Below are positions 1 to 9,490 of a stretch of 64,000 nt of DNA, in pieces. Made by a program: the position numbers and the translations under genes. Positions within the stretch are counted from its first letter, which is position 1. The number at the start of each line of letters is the position of its first letter. Source of the DNA: Mannheimia pernigra (GTDB lineage Bacteria > Pseudomonadota > Gammaproteobacteria > Enterobacterales > Pasteurellaceae). The stretch spans positions 1,240,001-1,304,000 of the forward strand of contig NZ_CP055305.1 in assembly GCF_013377995.1 (NCBI RefSeq). Direction: 5' to 3'. The notes below the pieces were generated by a model. It made no database searches. It worked only from the letters and a program-made list of their open reading frames with translations, and was not told the origin of the DNA.

Positions 1-609
1 CATTGCGTTACCGCCTGTAGCTAATATAGTTGTAATACCTGAATGTTTCATTAAGGCTGAAGTACCTTCCATTGAAGGTTGTGTAATCCATTGCACACAA
101 TGTTCTGGTGCACCTGCAGCAACCGCGGCATCACGCACAATTTGAGCGGCGTGGGCAGAGCATTGTTGAGCTGATGGGTGGAAAGCGAAAATGATAGGGT
201 TACGAGTTTTAAGAGCGATTAATGCTTTGAAAATGGTCGTAGAAGTAGGATTGGTTGTTGGCGTGATTCCACAAATGACACCGACTGGATCAGCAATTTC
301 AGTAATACCCGTCACATCATCTTCGTTAATTACACCAGCTGTTTTTAAATGTCGCATATTATTGACAACATACTCACAAGCGAACAGGTTTTTAGTGGCT
401 TTGTCTTCAAATACACCTCGCCCAGTTTCTTCATAAGCGTGCATTGCTAAAATACCATGCTTATCTAGTGCTGCAACAGAGGCTTTGGCTACAATAAAAT
501 CAATTTGTTCTTGATTAAGTTTTCTAAACTCATCAAGGGATTGTAAGCCTTTCTCGACAAGTGAATTGACTTCTGCTTGGGCATCAAATGCTTGGGTGCT
601 TTTAATCAT
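1..609 (-). CDS. adhE: Bifunctional aldehyde-alcohol dehydrogenase AdhE, N-terminal part (cut by window edge)
   Basis: The frame is open for 203 codons from the ATG at 609 to the window edge with no stop, so only the N-terminal aldehyde dehydrogenase half is present. The translation starts MIKSTQAFDAQAEVNSLV and contains the nucleotide-binding stretch PVGVICGITPTTNPTST and the following KALIALKTRNPIIFAFHP, both typical of AdhE. The enzyme reduces acetyl-CoA to acetaldehyde and then ethanol in fermentation, reoxidising NADH. A purine-rich GAGGAAATAAACT precedes the start. An FNR-like box lies about 100 bp upstream. The iron-dependent alcohol dehydrogenase half lies outside the window and was not seen. 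Confidence 0.93.
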   Translation of the reverse strand, partial: MIKSTQAFDAQAEVNSLVEKGLQSLDEFRKLNQEQIDFIVAKASVAALDKHGILAMHAYEETGRGVFEDKATKNLFACEYVVNNMRHLKTAGVINEDDVTGITEIADPVGVICGITPTTNPTSTTIFKALIALKTRNPIIFAFHPSAQQCSAHAAQIVRDAAVAAGAPEHCVQWITQPSMEGTSALMKHSGITTILATGGNAM

Positions 610-708
610 AGTTTATTTCCTCATAAGATTTTAAATTTTTTAACTGATGAAATTATTACCCAAAAGAGTTATTTTGTCGTTAAAAATCAGCAAGGTTTTA
701 TCATTGAT

Positions 709-722
709 TTGATCTATGTCAA
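709..722. promoter_or_regulatory. Candidate FNR box upstream of adhE
   Basis: TTGATCTATGTCAA matches the FNR consensus TTGAT-N4-ATCAA in 9 of 10 fixed positions. It lies about 100 bp upstream of the adhE start on the minus strand and about 175 bp upstream of hemC. AdhE is an anaerobic enzyme, so oxygen control is plausible. The site is inferred from sequence only. Confidence 0.5.
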
Positions 723-895
723 TATTTTTTAAGTTATATATATGCTATAAAAAGCAAGAAATACGATATAAGTATTTGGGTAGAAAAAAGCTGTTTTGGG
801 GTTAAATATAACCAGAAATCAGCGATTATTTTTGGCAGTTCAAGTAAAAAGTGGTAGGATGAACCATTTATTATGGTGTTTTAATTTTAGAATTA

Positions 896-1834
896 ATGAA
901 AGATATTTTACGCATTGCAACACGTCAAAGCCCTTTGGCTTTATGGCAGGCTAATTTTGTAAAAAATGAATTGGAAAAACATTTTTCACAATTATCGGTT
1001 GAATTGGTGCCGATAACAACCAAAGGTGATGTGATTTTAGACACTCCACTGGCAAAAATTGGTGGAAAAGGCTTATTTGTTAAAGAGTTGGAATTAGCGT
1101 TGTTGCAAAATAGAGCCGATATAGCTGTGCATTCAATGAAAGATGTGCCAATGAGCTTTCCTGAAGGATTGGGGTTGGCGGTAATTTGTGAGCGTGAAGA
1201 TCCTCGAGATGCGTTTATTTCCAATAAATACCCGAGTTTAGATGATTTACCCCAAGGTGCGGTGGTTGGCACATCGAGTTTACGTCGCCAGTGCCAGTTA
1301 ATGGCGAAATACCCTAATTTAGACGTCAAATCATTGCGTGGTAATGTGGGAACTCGTTTAAGTAAATTAGATAATGGTGAGTACGATGCGATTATTTTAG
1401 CCTCTGCGGGTTTAATTCGTTTAGGGTTACAAGAGCGAATTCGTAGCTACATTTCTGTTGAGCAATCTCTACCCGCTGTAGGGCAAGGTGCTGTAGGAAT
1501 TGAAACTAGAATTGACGATGAGCGAGTGCTAAGTTATGTTGCAAAATTAAATCATAATTTAACCGCTTGTTGTGTGATGGCTGAGCGTGCAATGAATAAC
1601 CGATTACAAGGTGGCTGCCAAGTGCCAATTGGAGGTTTTGCAACATTATCAGGTGATGAAATTACGCTGAACGCTTTAGTCGGTGCGTTAGATGGTTCAC
1701 AAATTATTCGGGCTTCTGCTAAGGGACATAAAGACGATGCTGAGCAATTAGGCATTGCCGTTGCAGATCAGTTACTTGCAGAAGGTGCAGATAAAATTTT
1801 AGCGGAAGTTTATAGCCATAATCCCATCAAATAA
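896..1834 (+). CDS. hemC: Porphobilinogen deaminase (hydroxymethylbilane synthase)
   Basis: HemC joins four porphobilinogens into hydroxymethylbilane in heme synthesis in the cytosol. The 312-residue length is normal. The N-terminus [19 protein letters not shown] stretch (here [17 protein letters not shown]), the HSMKDVP motif and GTSSLRRQ motif are family signatures. The dipyrromethane cofactor cysteine is Cys241 in GGCQVP. hemD starts 1 base after the stop, followed by hemX and hemY, giving a four-gene operon. The ribosome binding site is weak. An uptake-signal core lies inside the gene near 1562. Confidence 0.98.
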   Translation: MKDILRIATRQSPLALWQANFVKNELEKHFSQLSVELVPITTKGDVILDTPLAKIGGKGLFVKELELALLQNRADIAVHSMKDVPMSFPEGLGLAVICEREDPRDAFISNKYPSLDDLPQGAVVGTSSLRRQCQLMAKYPNLDVKSLRGNVGTRLSKLDNGEYDAIILASAGLIRLGLQERIRSYISVEQSLPAVGQGAVGIETRIDDERVLSYVAKLNHNLTACCVMAERAMNNRLQGGCQVPIGGFATLSGDEITLNALVGALDGSQIIRASAKGHKDDAEQLGIAVADQLLAEGADKILAEVYSHNPIK

Positions 1835-1835
1835 A

Positions 1836-2600
1836 ATGAATGTACTTGTCACACGCCCAGATAGCCGAGGGCAGGAATTAGTCGATATGCTAAATGAACG
1901 ACAAATTTTTGCCGTGCATCAGCCATTATTCACCATTGAGGCGGGTAGAGAATTACCTATGTTGCCTTCTGTGTTATCTCGTCTTAAATCGGGCGATTAT
2001 GTTTTTGTCGTCTCGCCGAATGCAGTCGATTATGCGGTTAAAACATTAATAGATACGGGGTTTCACTTTCGTTCAGATTTGAAATATTTTGCAGTAGGGC
2101 AACGAACGTCGAAATATTTTACAGAAAAAGCTGAACAAGCGGTTATTTATCCGCTAGAATCAGAAAATAGTGAAGGTGTTTTGGCTCTGCCAGATATGCA
2201 AAATCTAACCGATAAAACCATTTTGATTTTAAGAGGAAATGCGGGGCGTGAGCTATTGGCTGAAACCGCAATCCTACGAGGGGCAACAATTCAATATTTG
2301 GAATGTTATCGTAGAGAATCGGTTGCTGTCGATATTCCTGAAAAAATCAGCGTATGTAAGCGTTTAGGCATAGATACTATTGTGATAACCAGTAGCGAAA
2401 TTTTAAAAAGCCTTTATGAGCAAACAAATGAAAATTGTCGAGAGTGGCTATTTGAGTGTAATCTTGTAGTTGTAAGCCAACGTATTGGCAAAATTGCTAT
2501 GCAAATGGGCTGGCAAGCAGAGAAAATTTTTGTATCAGATAAAGCTGATAATGTAACATTGATGAATACATTATTATTTAAAGTTGACAAATATAACTAA
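1836..2600 (+). CDS. hemD: Uroporphyrinogen-III synthase
   Basis: HemD closes hydroxymethylbilane with inversion of ring D to give uroporphyrinogen III. The 254-residue protein starts VLVTRPDSRGQELVDML, a typical HemD opening. The family is poorly conserved, so the call rests on this N-terminus, the length and the position one base after hemC. The start codon is immediately downstream of the hemC stop, which implies translational coupling. Confidence 0.95.
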   Translation: MNVLVTRPDSRGQELVDMLNERQIFAVHQPLFTIEAGRELPMLPSVLSRLKSGDYVFVVSPNAVDYAVKTLIDTGFHFRSDLKYFAVGQRTSKYFTEKAEQAVIYPLESENSEGVLALPDMQNLTDKTILILRGNAGRELLAETAILRGATIQYLECYRRESVAVDIPEKISVCKRLGIDTIVITSSEILKSLYEQTNENCREWLFECNLVVVSQRIGKIAMQMGWQAEKIFVSDKADNVTLMNTLLFKVDKYN

Positions 2601-2615
2601 CTAAGGTGGGCGAGT

Positions 2616-3998
2616 ATGTCAAAATCGAGGAAGGTACCTGAAAAAGTAGAACGTATAACGGCAGAAGTTGTAGCGGAAAACCAACAAGCGGTCAATTCTG
2701 AGCAATCTTTTGCAAAAAATGAGATTGAGGAAGGTATTTTGAACGAATCTATTACTGAAAAATCGACAATTGAAAAAACTATGTTTGAAGAAAAAAAAGA
2801 GCCGAGTAAAAAGAAAATAAGCACGGAAGAACAAGCTATTGTTCAACAGAAATCAGGTGGCAAAGGGTTAGCATTATTAGCTTTATTAGTGGCACTTGCG
2901 GTCGGTGGTGCGGGTCATTTTATGGCAAATAAAAAATTTGGTGAAGTTGAAGCTCAAATGCAAGCTTTATCAGATAAGGTTAACCTGCAAGCATTGGCTA
3001 AACCTTCAGTTGAACTACCAAATTTTGAGAATGAAAAAGCAGAAATTGCTGAGCTTTCAATGAATTACCAAAAAGCATTAGATCGTATTAAAGAGCTTGA
3101 AAATGCACAAAGCGATTATGCCCAACTAGTTAATGGCTTGCAGTTACAAGTGGAAAAATTAAATAAGGCTTCAAGTTCAGATAAGAGTTTTTGGTTATTA
3201 TCTGAAGCTGAGTTCTTATTAAATAATGCTGTTCGTAAAGTGGTATTAGATAACGATATCGAAACTGCTAAAAATCTGCTCTTAGAGGCCGACCAAGTTC
3301 TGGCTCAAGTTTCAGATGCAACGAATATTCGTGAAGCAATTAAAGCAGATTTAAATACTTTAACCAATATTAACAATATTGACCAAAACGCATTAATGCA
3401 GCGTGTGGCTAATTTGACTAATCGATTAGATGACTTACCAATTTTAGAAAGTGAGCAATCACAGGCAGCTGTCGCAGAAGGTGAAGTTACAGATTCAATT
3501 GCAGATTGGCAGAAAAATTTAGAGAGAAGTGCAACTTCCTTCTTAGATCATTTTATTCGTGTATCATCTAAGCGTAATGTTGCTGATGAGAAAGCCTTTG
3601 TTGCACCTAATCAAGAAATTTACTTACGTGAAAATATCCGTTTACGTTTACAAATTGCGATTTTAGCAATTCCTCGTCAGCAAAGTGAGTTCTATAAAAA
3701 ATCATTGCAAACAGTGGGAGTTTGGGTAAGAAGTTATTTCGATACTTCAAATGATAATGTGCAAAATTTCTTAAAAGAGATTGATGATTTAGCTGAACAG
3801 ACTATCTATGTTGATGTTCCAGATTCTCTACAAAGCTTGAAAGTATTATCTCAGCAAATTAATAAAGCTCCCCAACAAATTGATAAAGTAGAAATTAAAG
3901 CTGAGAAAGAGTTGGAGCAGGCAGAGCCTGTAAAACCAGTAGAAACAGAACCAGCTAAATCAGAGGAAGCTGAACAGCCTACTCCTTTGGCACAATAA
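2616..3998 (+). CDS. hemX: HemX, membrane-anchored uroporphyrin-III C-methyltransferase-like protein
   Basis: 460 residues. An acidic, lysine-rich N-terminal tail of about 80 residues is followed by one transmembrane segment (GLALLALLVALAVGGAGHFM, about residues 83-103), then a periplasmic coiled-coil region rich in Glu, Gln, Leu and Ala. The C-terminal tail is rich in Pro and Glu. This is the HemX layout; despite its old annotation as a methyltransferase it lacks an evident SAM-binding fold, and its role in heme synthesis is not settled. It sits between hemD (15 bp gap) and hemY (24 bp gap). An AAGGTGGG sequence precedes the start. Confidence 0.93.
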   Translation: MSKSRKVPEKVERITAEVVAENQQAVNSEQSFAKNEIEEGILNESITEKSTIEKTMFEEKKEPSKKKISTEEQAIVQQKSGGKGLALLALLVALAVGGAGHFMANKKFGEVEAQMQALSDKVNLQALAKPSVELPNFENEKAEIAELSMNYQKALDRIKELENAQSDYAQLVNGLQLQVEKLNKASSSDKSFWLLSEAEFLLNNAVRKVVLDNDIETAKNLLLEADQVLAQVSDATNIREAIKADLNTLTNINNIDQNALMQRVANLTNRLDDLPILESEQSQAAVAEGEVTDSIADWQKNLERSATSFLDHFIRVSSKRNVADEKAFVAPNQEIYLRENIRLRLQIAILAIPRQQSEFYKKSLQTVGVWVRSYFDTSNDNVQNFLKEIDDLAEQTIYVDVPDSLQSLKVLSQQINKAPQQIDKVEIKAEKELEQAEPVKPVETEPAKSEEAEQPTPLAQ

Positions 3999-4022
3999 TC
4001 AGTAAAAGGAGAACAAATAATT

Positions 4023-5288
4023 ATGTTTAGAACGCTCTTTTTAATGCTTTTATTATTGGCAGGCTTAATTGCAGGACCTTATATTTCAGGTAATCAAGGG
4101 TATGTCAGAATTGAAACGGCGGCTACAGTAATTGAAATGAGCATTGTGATGCTTGTGGTCTTTTTTGTAGTAGCAATGGCAGTCGTTTATCTACTTGAAT
4201 GGATTTTCATTAAAATTTGTCGTATGAGTAGCGGAGCTTATAATTGGTTCTCAACCCGTAAGCATAAAAAAGCTAAACAAGAAACGCTTGAAGGCTTAAT
4301 GCGTATGAGTGAGGGTAATTATTCGAAAGCTGAAAAGCTCTTTAGCAAAAATGCGAAATATGCAGATGAGCCTGTGCTGAATCTTATTAAAGCTGCGGAA
4401 GCGGCTCAGCAAAACGGTGATGATTTAGCAGCTAATAAATACTTAATTAAAGCAACCGAAATTGCAGGAACAAATAATTTAGCCGTTGAATTAGCTCGAA
4501 CTAGAATTTTATTACAGCAAGGGAAGTTACCTGCTGCTCGCACAGCAATTGACAGCTTATTAGAATTAGCTCCACATAATGATGAAGTATTACGTTTAGC
4601 GATTCAAATTTACAAAGAGTTGAACGCTTATGTAGCATTAGATCGTTTACTATCGGATATTGGTCAGCGTAATTTCTTAACTGCGACAGAATATGCAGAT
4701 TTAGAGCATTTTGTTGATGATGGATTACAAAATGAACGTTTACAAGAAGATGGTCAAGAAGGTCTACTCATCTGGTGGGAGAATCAGCCAAATCGTCGCC
4801 GTAAATCAGTTTATAGTCGTGTTGGTGTGATTAAGCGTTTAATTGATAGCGATGATCATCAATCTGCAGAGCAGATTGCTTTAGAAACCTTGAAAAAATT
4901 TGAAGACGAGCAACTACAGGGATTATTCACTCAATTAACACGCCTACAAGTTGCTTCTGATAGCAAGTTTGTTAAAGTATTGACTAAGCGTGCTAATAAA
5001 GCAAATGTAAAATATGCCGATGATTATGCTAGAGTATTAGGTTATATCTATACTCGAAATAATGAGTATGAAAAAGCAAAATTACAATTTGAATTATTAT
5101 TAGCTCACGATGAATGCCTGCCTGATGACCGTATTATGGCACTGTATGTTGCAGAGCAAACAAATGACTATATACTTGCCAATCGTATTCGTGAGGAGAA
5201 TCTCAAACAAGTAAATATGGAGGCTCTACCTAAAACGAATGAAGTATTTGCATTACCTGAAAATATAGATAATGTAAAATCAATATAA
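4023..5288 (+). CDS. hemY: HemY, membrane protein with TPR-type repeats
   Basis: 421 residues with two N-terminal membrane segments (about residues 3-18 and 38-62) and a long helical C-terminal region with TPR-like repeats, for example the GNYSKAEKLFSKNAKYADEP stretch. This is the proteobacterial HemY partner of HemX, not the Bacillus protoporphyrinogen oxidase of the same name. Its biochemical role is uncertain; it is co-transcribed with heme genes. AAAGGAGAAC lies about 8 bases before the ATG. A strong hairpin plus T-run follows the stop. Confidence 0.93.
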   Translation: MFRTLFLMLLLLAGLIAGPYISGNQGYVRIETAATVIEMSIVMLVVFFVVAMAVVYLLEWIFIKICRMSSGAYNWFSTRKHKKAKQETLEGLMRMSEGNYSKAEKLFSKNAKYADEPVLNLIKAAEAAQQNGDDLAANKYLIKATEIAGTNNLAVELARTRILLQQGKLPAARTAIDSLLELAPHNDEVLRLAIQIYKELNAYVALDRLLSDIGQRNFLTATEYADLEHFVDDGLQNERLQEDGQEGLLIWWENQPNRRRKSVYSRVGVIKRLIDSDDHQSAEQIALETLKKFEDEQLQGLFTQLTRLQVASDSKFVKVLTKRANKANVKYADDYARVLGYIYTRNNEYEKAKLQFELLLAHDECLPDDRIMALYVAEQTNDYILANRIREENLKQVNMEALPKTNEVFALPENIDNVKSI

Positions 5289-5292
5289 TTTA

Positions 5293-5320
5293 AAATAGCA
5301 GGGTTTTCCTGCTATTTTTA
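5293..5320 (+). terminator. Rho-independent terminator of hemCDXY
   Basis: A 10-bp stem AAATAGCAGG/CCTGCTATTT with a 5-base loop is followed by T residues, directly after the hemY stop. Confidence 0.88.
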
Positions 5321-5383
5321 TTATACTTAGACAATAAAATCTCAGATTTAAGTAATTGACTTATATTTTGCCAGTATGATTTA

Positions 5384-5424
5384 AAAGTAAAAGCCTTGAT
5401 TTTCAAAATCAAGGCTTTTACTTT
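5384..5424. terminator. Long perfect hairpin, terminator of the DUF808 gene
   Basis: A perfect 20-bp inverted repeat (arms 5384-5403 and 5405-5424, containing AAGCCTTGATTTT and its complement) with a single central base. It lies just downstream of the minus-strand DUF808 gene and may also back up the hemY terminator from the other side. Confidence 0.7.
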
Positions 5425-5443
5425 GTTTTATATGCTTTTAATG

Positions 5444-6304
5444 TTAATGTGCTTTTTTAGAAAATAATTTTATTAGAGGCAAAATAATTATATAAGCAAT
5501 AACTCCAACAACAATTCCAACAACTAAATCAATTAAGAAAGAAAAATCAGGGTGAATATTTAATGTTTCAATAAAATGGTGGAGCATTGAAGAGTTATGG
5601 GTAAAAATGCCACCCCCTACTAAAAACATTGCGATAGTGCCAATTATAGAAAGTCCTTTCATAAACCACGGCATAGTAAATAATAAGCCTTTTCCGACCG
5701 CTTGTGAGAATGTATTTTTCTTCTGGATTAGCCATAGGCCAATATCATCTAATTTAACGATTAATGCTACTAAACCATAAACAAAAGCGGTAATACCAAT
5801 ACCAATCGCTGAAAGTGATAAAATTTTGGTTAAGGTAGAAGCATTTTGTAATACTCCTAACGCAATAATAATAATTTCAGCGGATAAGATGAAATCAGTA
5901 CGAATTGCACCTCTAATTTTATCTTTTTCTGACAGTTCTTTTTTATTATTGTCTTCCTCTTTATGGAATAAGTGATGAAATAATTTTTCTACACCTTCAA
6001 AGCATAAATAAGCTCCGCCAATCATTAATAACGGAATAATTAATTGTGGGAGGAAGAATGATAAAAGCAATGCAACGGGAATTAAGATCACTTTATTGAT
6101 AAATGACCCTTTGGCAACTGCCCAAACAATCGGTAATTCACGCTCTGGCAGTACGTTTTTCCCACTTACTTGATTAGCGTTTAAAGCAAGATCATCGCCA
6201 ATTACGCCAGCCGTTTTCTTTGCGGCCATTTTAGTCATAATAGCCACATCATCAAGTACGGCAGCAATATCATCTAATAAAGTAAATAATGAGGCAAATG
6301 CCAT
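5444..6304 (-). CDS. DUF808 (YedI-like) inner membrane protein
   Basis: 286 residues. The N-terminus [21 protein letters not shown] and the motif [20 protein letters not shown] are hallmarks of the DUF808/YedI family. At least four hydrophobic segments are visible (around residues 73-97, 140-155, 160-185, 210-232 and 258-280). No biochemical function is established for the family. It is read on the minus strand, downstream of rpsO but separated from it by a hairpin terminator, so it is probably a single-gene unit. AAGGAAAAA precedes the ATG. Confidence 0.9.
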   Translation of the reverse strand: MAFASLFTLLDDIAAVLDDVAIMTKMAAKKTAGVIGDDLALNANQVSGKNVLPERELPIVWAVAKGSFINKVILIPVALLLSFFLPQLIIPLLMIGGAYLCFEGVEKLFHHLFHKEEDNNKKELSEKDKIRGAIRTDFILSAEIIIIALGVLQNASTLTKILSLSAIGIGITAFVYGLVALIVKLDDIGLWLIQKKNTFSQAVGKGLLFTMPWFMKGLSIIGTIAMFLVGGGIFTHNSSMLHHFIETLNIHPDFSFLIDLVVGIVVGVIAYIIILPLIKLFSKKAH

Positions 6305-6338
6305 ATTTTTTCCTTAAATAAAATTCCTAGAGTAGAAA

Positions 6339-6360
6339 AGCCGAGCTTTTCAGCTCGGCT
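6339..6360 (-). terminator. Rho-independent terminator of rpsO
   Basis: AGCCGAGCT and its complement form a 9-bp stem with a 4-base loop; on the minus strand it is followed by TTTTC. It separates rpsO from the DUF808 gene. Confidence 0.8.
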
Positions 6361-6380
6361 CTCATTTCTAATATTTGAAA

Positions 6381-6650
6381 TTAGCGACGTAAACCTAGAC
6401 GTGCGATAGTTTCTGAATATTTAGCAAGATCTGTACGTTTTAAGTAGTCTAATAATTTACGACGACGTGACACCATACGTAATAAACCGCGACGACCGTG
6501 GTGATCTTTTTTATGCTTAGCAAAGTGTGTTTGTAAATGGTTGATTTGTGCAGTGAGTAATGCAATTTGAACTTCTGATGAACCAGTGTCTTTTGTATCA
6601 CGACCAAATTCCGCAACGATTTTTGCTTTTGCTTCTACGCTTAGAGACAT
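6381..6650 (-). CDS. rpsO: 30S ribosomal protein S15
   Basis: 89 residues, the standard length for S15. The segments [18 protein letters not shown] and [21 protein letters not shown] are diagnostic 16S rRNA-binding regions. S15 is an early assembly protein of the small subunit platform. A purine-rich AAAAAGGAAATTAAC lies upstream of the ATG. In enteric bacteria S15 represses its own translation by binding the leader; no leader fold was checked here. pnp, its usual neighbour, is not present. Confidence 0.98.
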   Translation of the reverse strand: MSLSVEAKAKIVAEFGRDTKDTGSSEVQIALLTAQINHLQTHFAKHKKDHHGRRGLLRMVSRRRKLLDYLKRTDLAKYSETIARLGLRR

Positions 6651-6831
6651 GTTAATTTCCTTTTTATTAAGGGTTGATAATACATCAATAGCCGATCTCT
6701 AACTCAGCTACGACAGGAAGTGTGGATTTTAAAGAGAAAGCGGTCAAATTTCAATAAAAATTTGCAATTTATTTCTCATCTGAGAACGGGTATAATCAAC
6801 GGCAATTTTTTAAGTGGTTAGGAATTTTTAA

Positions 6832-8703
6832 ATGATTGAATCAATGCACGAACGGACAAAAGGCCCCGTATTTAAAATTATTTTTTCATTAATTGCGATT
6901 TCATTTGTTATTGGTGGAGTGGGGACAAGTTTGATTTCTACCGATAATACTGTCGCTAAGGTTAATGGCGAAGAAATTAGCCAACAGCTATTTAATAATG
7001 AGGTTAATCGTCAGCAAAATGTGTTGAATTCAGAGATGGGTAGCCGTTTCTGGGATTTAATGGATAACCCTGAATATGCGAAGCAATTTAATCAATCGGT
7101 ACTTAATCGCTTGATTGATGAAGAGTTGTTACGCCAATATGCAAAAGAACTGAAATTAGATATTAGTGCAGAACAAATCAAGTCTGAAATTGTTAATAGT
7201 CAAATGTTTCAGCAAGAGGGTAAATTCAGCAATGAATTATATCAACAAACCTTACGTCAAAACAATTTAAGTCCTGATACTTATGCGGCTATTGTTCACG
7301 AGGGTATGTTGCAATCACAAATCCAAGAAGGGATCGTAAACACTGATTTTACTGTGCCATCACAGCAAGAAACGTTGGCAAAATTATTGTTACAACAGCG
7401 TGAGGTGCGTTTAGCTGAATTCTCAATTGCAAAAGAAATGGAAAATCAGACCGCTTCACAACAAGAGTTACAAGCTTACTACGATGCTAATAAAGAAAAA
7501 TTATTAGCACCAGAGAAATTAACGGTTGAATATGTCACTTTTTCTCCAAAAGATGTTGAAAGTAACATCCATATTACAGATGAACAAATCCAAACTTATT
7601 ATGATCGCAATAAAGGTGACTATTTAACTAAGGGCGAAGTGCATTTAGCTCATATTCAAGTTGCAACAGAGACCGAAGCTCAAGCAGTTGAGCAAGAGCT
7701 AAAAAATGGTGCAGATTTTGCAGCCGTTGCGAAAGCAAAATCGGTAGATATGTTGTCAGCTAATCACGGTGGGGATTTAGGTTGGACTCAAGCAGGAACT
7801 TTCCCTAAAGCATTTGAAAATGCGGTAGAAAATTTAGAAGCAGGGCAAGTCAGTCGCGTTGTTAAAGTTGATAACGCTTATCACATTATTAAAGTATTAG
7901 CGCGTAAGCCTGAGCAAGTAATTGGATTAGCCCAAGTTAAAGATAAAATTACTCAACTCATTCGCCAGGATTTAGTATTAACGGAATATTCAACTATTGT
8001 GCGTGAAATGGCAAATCGAGCCTTTGAAAATAATAGTTCACTTGAAGAGGTGGCAAAAGCAGGTAATGTGAAAGTGCAAAAAACTGAGCAATTTACTCGT
8101 GCAAATGTGCCAACTGCATTACAACACGAGAAGGCATTAAAAGCATTATTTGAAGGTGAACTACGCCAAAATAAACAAAATTCTGATGCGTTAGATATTG
8201 GAAGCGAAACAAATCTACAGACGTTATTTGTACGTGTGAGTGAGTACGAAGCAGAACGTCAGCAGACATTAGAAGAAGCGAAGTTAGCTGTTGAAAATAC
8301 TGTGAAAGCAGAAAAAGCAGAGAAAGCGTTGTTAGCTAAGGCGGAAGAAAATGTGAAAGCGCTCAATGAAGGTAAGTCCGCTAATGTGAAATTCAATGCA
8401 CCGCAAACGTTAGTTTATATGCAGTCAGCGGGAGAAGATCCAGTATTAGCTCCAATCGCATTTGCAATGAAAAAACAGCAAGATAAGGTGGCTTACCAAA
8501 TTGCTCGTAACCAAAAAGGTGATGTTGTGATTATTGCTTTAGATAAAATTGTGGCAGGTAATGCTGAACAATTTAAGGCTTTTACTCCACAATTTACTCA
8601 GGCTAATCAGCTTATAGTGCGTAATGAGCTACTAAAAGCCCTTCGAGAGAAAGCCTCTGTAGAAATAAATGATGAGTTTCTCGAACAAAATTCATCACAC
8701 TAA
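6832..8703 (+). CDS. ppiD: Periplasmic folding chaperone / peptidyl-prolyl isomerase PpiD
   Basis: 623 residues. One N-terminal membrane anchor (about residues 14-36), a SurA-N-like chaperone domain, a central parvulin domain (about residues 260-360, with HLAHIQVATETEAQAVEQ and GGDLGWTQAGTFPKAFENAV), and a C-terminal domain. PpiD is anchored in the inner membrane facing the periplasm and helps newly translocated proteins leave the Sec translocon. The start is preceded by TTAGGAATTTTTAA. A hairpin follows the stop. Confidence 0.96.
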   Translation: MIESMHERTKGPVFKIIFSLIAISFVIGGVGTSLISTDNTVAKVNGEEISQQLFNNEVNRQQNVLNSEMGSRFWDLMDNPEYAKQFNQSVLNRLIDEELLRQYAKELKLDISAEQIKSEIVNSQMFQQEGKFSNELYQQTLRQNNLSPDTYAAIVHEGMLQSQIQEGIVNTDFTVPSQQETLAKLLLQQREVRLAEFSIAKEMENQTASQQELQAYYDANKEKLLAPEKLTVEYVTFSPKDVESNIHITDEQIQTYYDRNKGDYLTKGEVHLAHIQVATETEAQAVEQELKNGADFAAVAKAKSVDMLSANHGGDLGWTQAGTFPKAFENAVENLEAGQVSRVVKVDNAYHIIKVLARKPEQVIGLAQVKDKITQLIRQDLVLTEYSTIVREMANRAFENNSSLEEVAKAGNVKVQKTEQFTRANVPTALQHEKALKALFEGELRQNKQNSDALDIGSETNLQTLFVRVSEYEAERQQTLEEAKLAVENTVKAEKAEKALLAKAEENVKALNEGKSANVKFNAPQTLVYMQSAGEDPVLAPIAFAMKKQQDKVAYQIARNQKGDVVIIALDKIVAGNAEQFKAFTPQFTQANQLIVRNELLKALREKASVEINDEFLEQNSSH

Positions 8704-8721
8704 ATACGACGTTAACTAAAA

Positions 8722-8753
8722 AGCACTCAGCTTTAAACAAAAGGCTGAGTGCT
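8722..8753 (+). terminator. Probable terminator after ppiD
   Basis: AGCACTCAGC and its complement form a 10-bp stem around a 12-base loop, 19 bp after the ppiD stop. The following T-run is weak. Confidence 0.6.
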
Positions 8754-8819
8754 GTAGGTTTTATCTACTAAGATTAACCGATCTAATCATTTAGAATATC
8801 ATTGTTTGAGGAAGTTTTT

Positions 8820-9470
8820 GTGGATATTGTCATTAATTTCGCCATCTACCTCCAATTCTTCATCGGGTTGTTTGCTATCGTCAATCCTTTTGGATCTTTA
8901 CCTATTTTTTTCAGTATGACCGCCCACCAATATGAAGGCGAGCGAAATCGTACAAGCCTCATTACGGCTATGTCTATCGGTGTGATTTTATTAGTTAGTC
9001 TTTACTTCGGGAATCTGATTTTAAATGCCTTTAGTATTTCATTAAGCTCTTTTAGAGTCGCAGGTGGAATTTTAATTGTCAGTATTGCAATGACTATGAT
9101 TAGCGGTAAATTAGGTGAACATAAGCAAAATAAAGAAGAGAAAAACGAAGATATTACCGAGTATGAAAATATTGGCGTTGTGCCACTCGCTATGCCGATT
9201 ATGGCAGGTCCAGGGGCAATCGGGTCAACGATTGTATGGGGAACTCGTTACCATACTTGGGAAGATTATGTTGGTTTTAGCGTTGCTATCATTATTTTTG
9301 CCTTAATTTGTTATGTTTTATTCCGTTATTCAGCCCCTTTAGTGAAAAAATTAGGAAGAACGGGGTCAAATGTGGTGACTCGTATTATGGGCTTAATTCT
9401 AATGGCTCTGGGGATTGAAATTATTGTAGCGGGTATCACTACTTTATTCCCTGTGCTTTTTGTTAAATAG
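8820..9470 (+). CDS. MarC/YhgN family integral membrane protein
   Basis: About 216 residues with six hydrophobic segments. FAIVNPFGSLPIFFSMT near the N-terminus and AMPIMAGPGAIGSTIVWG in the middle are MarC-family signatures. The function is unknown; the old link to multiple antibiotic resistance has not held up. I prefer the GTG at 8820, which has GAGGAAG about 6 bases upstream; an alternative TTG at 8802 would add six residues (MFEEVF). It is followed after 20 bp by a peptide-binding lipoprotein gene. Confidence 0.88.
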   Translation: MDIVINFAIYLQFFIGLFAIVNPFGSLPIFFSMTAHQYEGERNRTSLITAMSIGVILLVSLYFGNLILNAFSISLSSFRVAGGILIVSIAMTMISGKLGEHKQNKEEKNEDITEYENIGVVPLAMPIMAGPGAIGSTIVWGTRYHTWEDYVGFSVAIIIFALICYVLFRYSAPLVKKLGRTGSNVVTRIMGLILMALGIEIIVAGITTLFPVLFVK

Positions 9471-9490
9471 CTCATTGCTGTGGGGGGAGT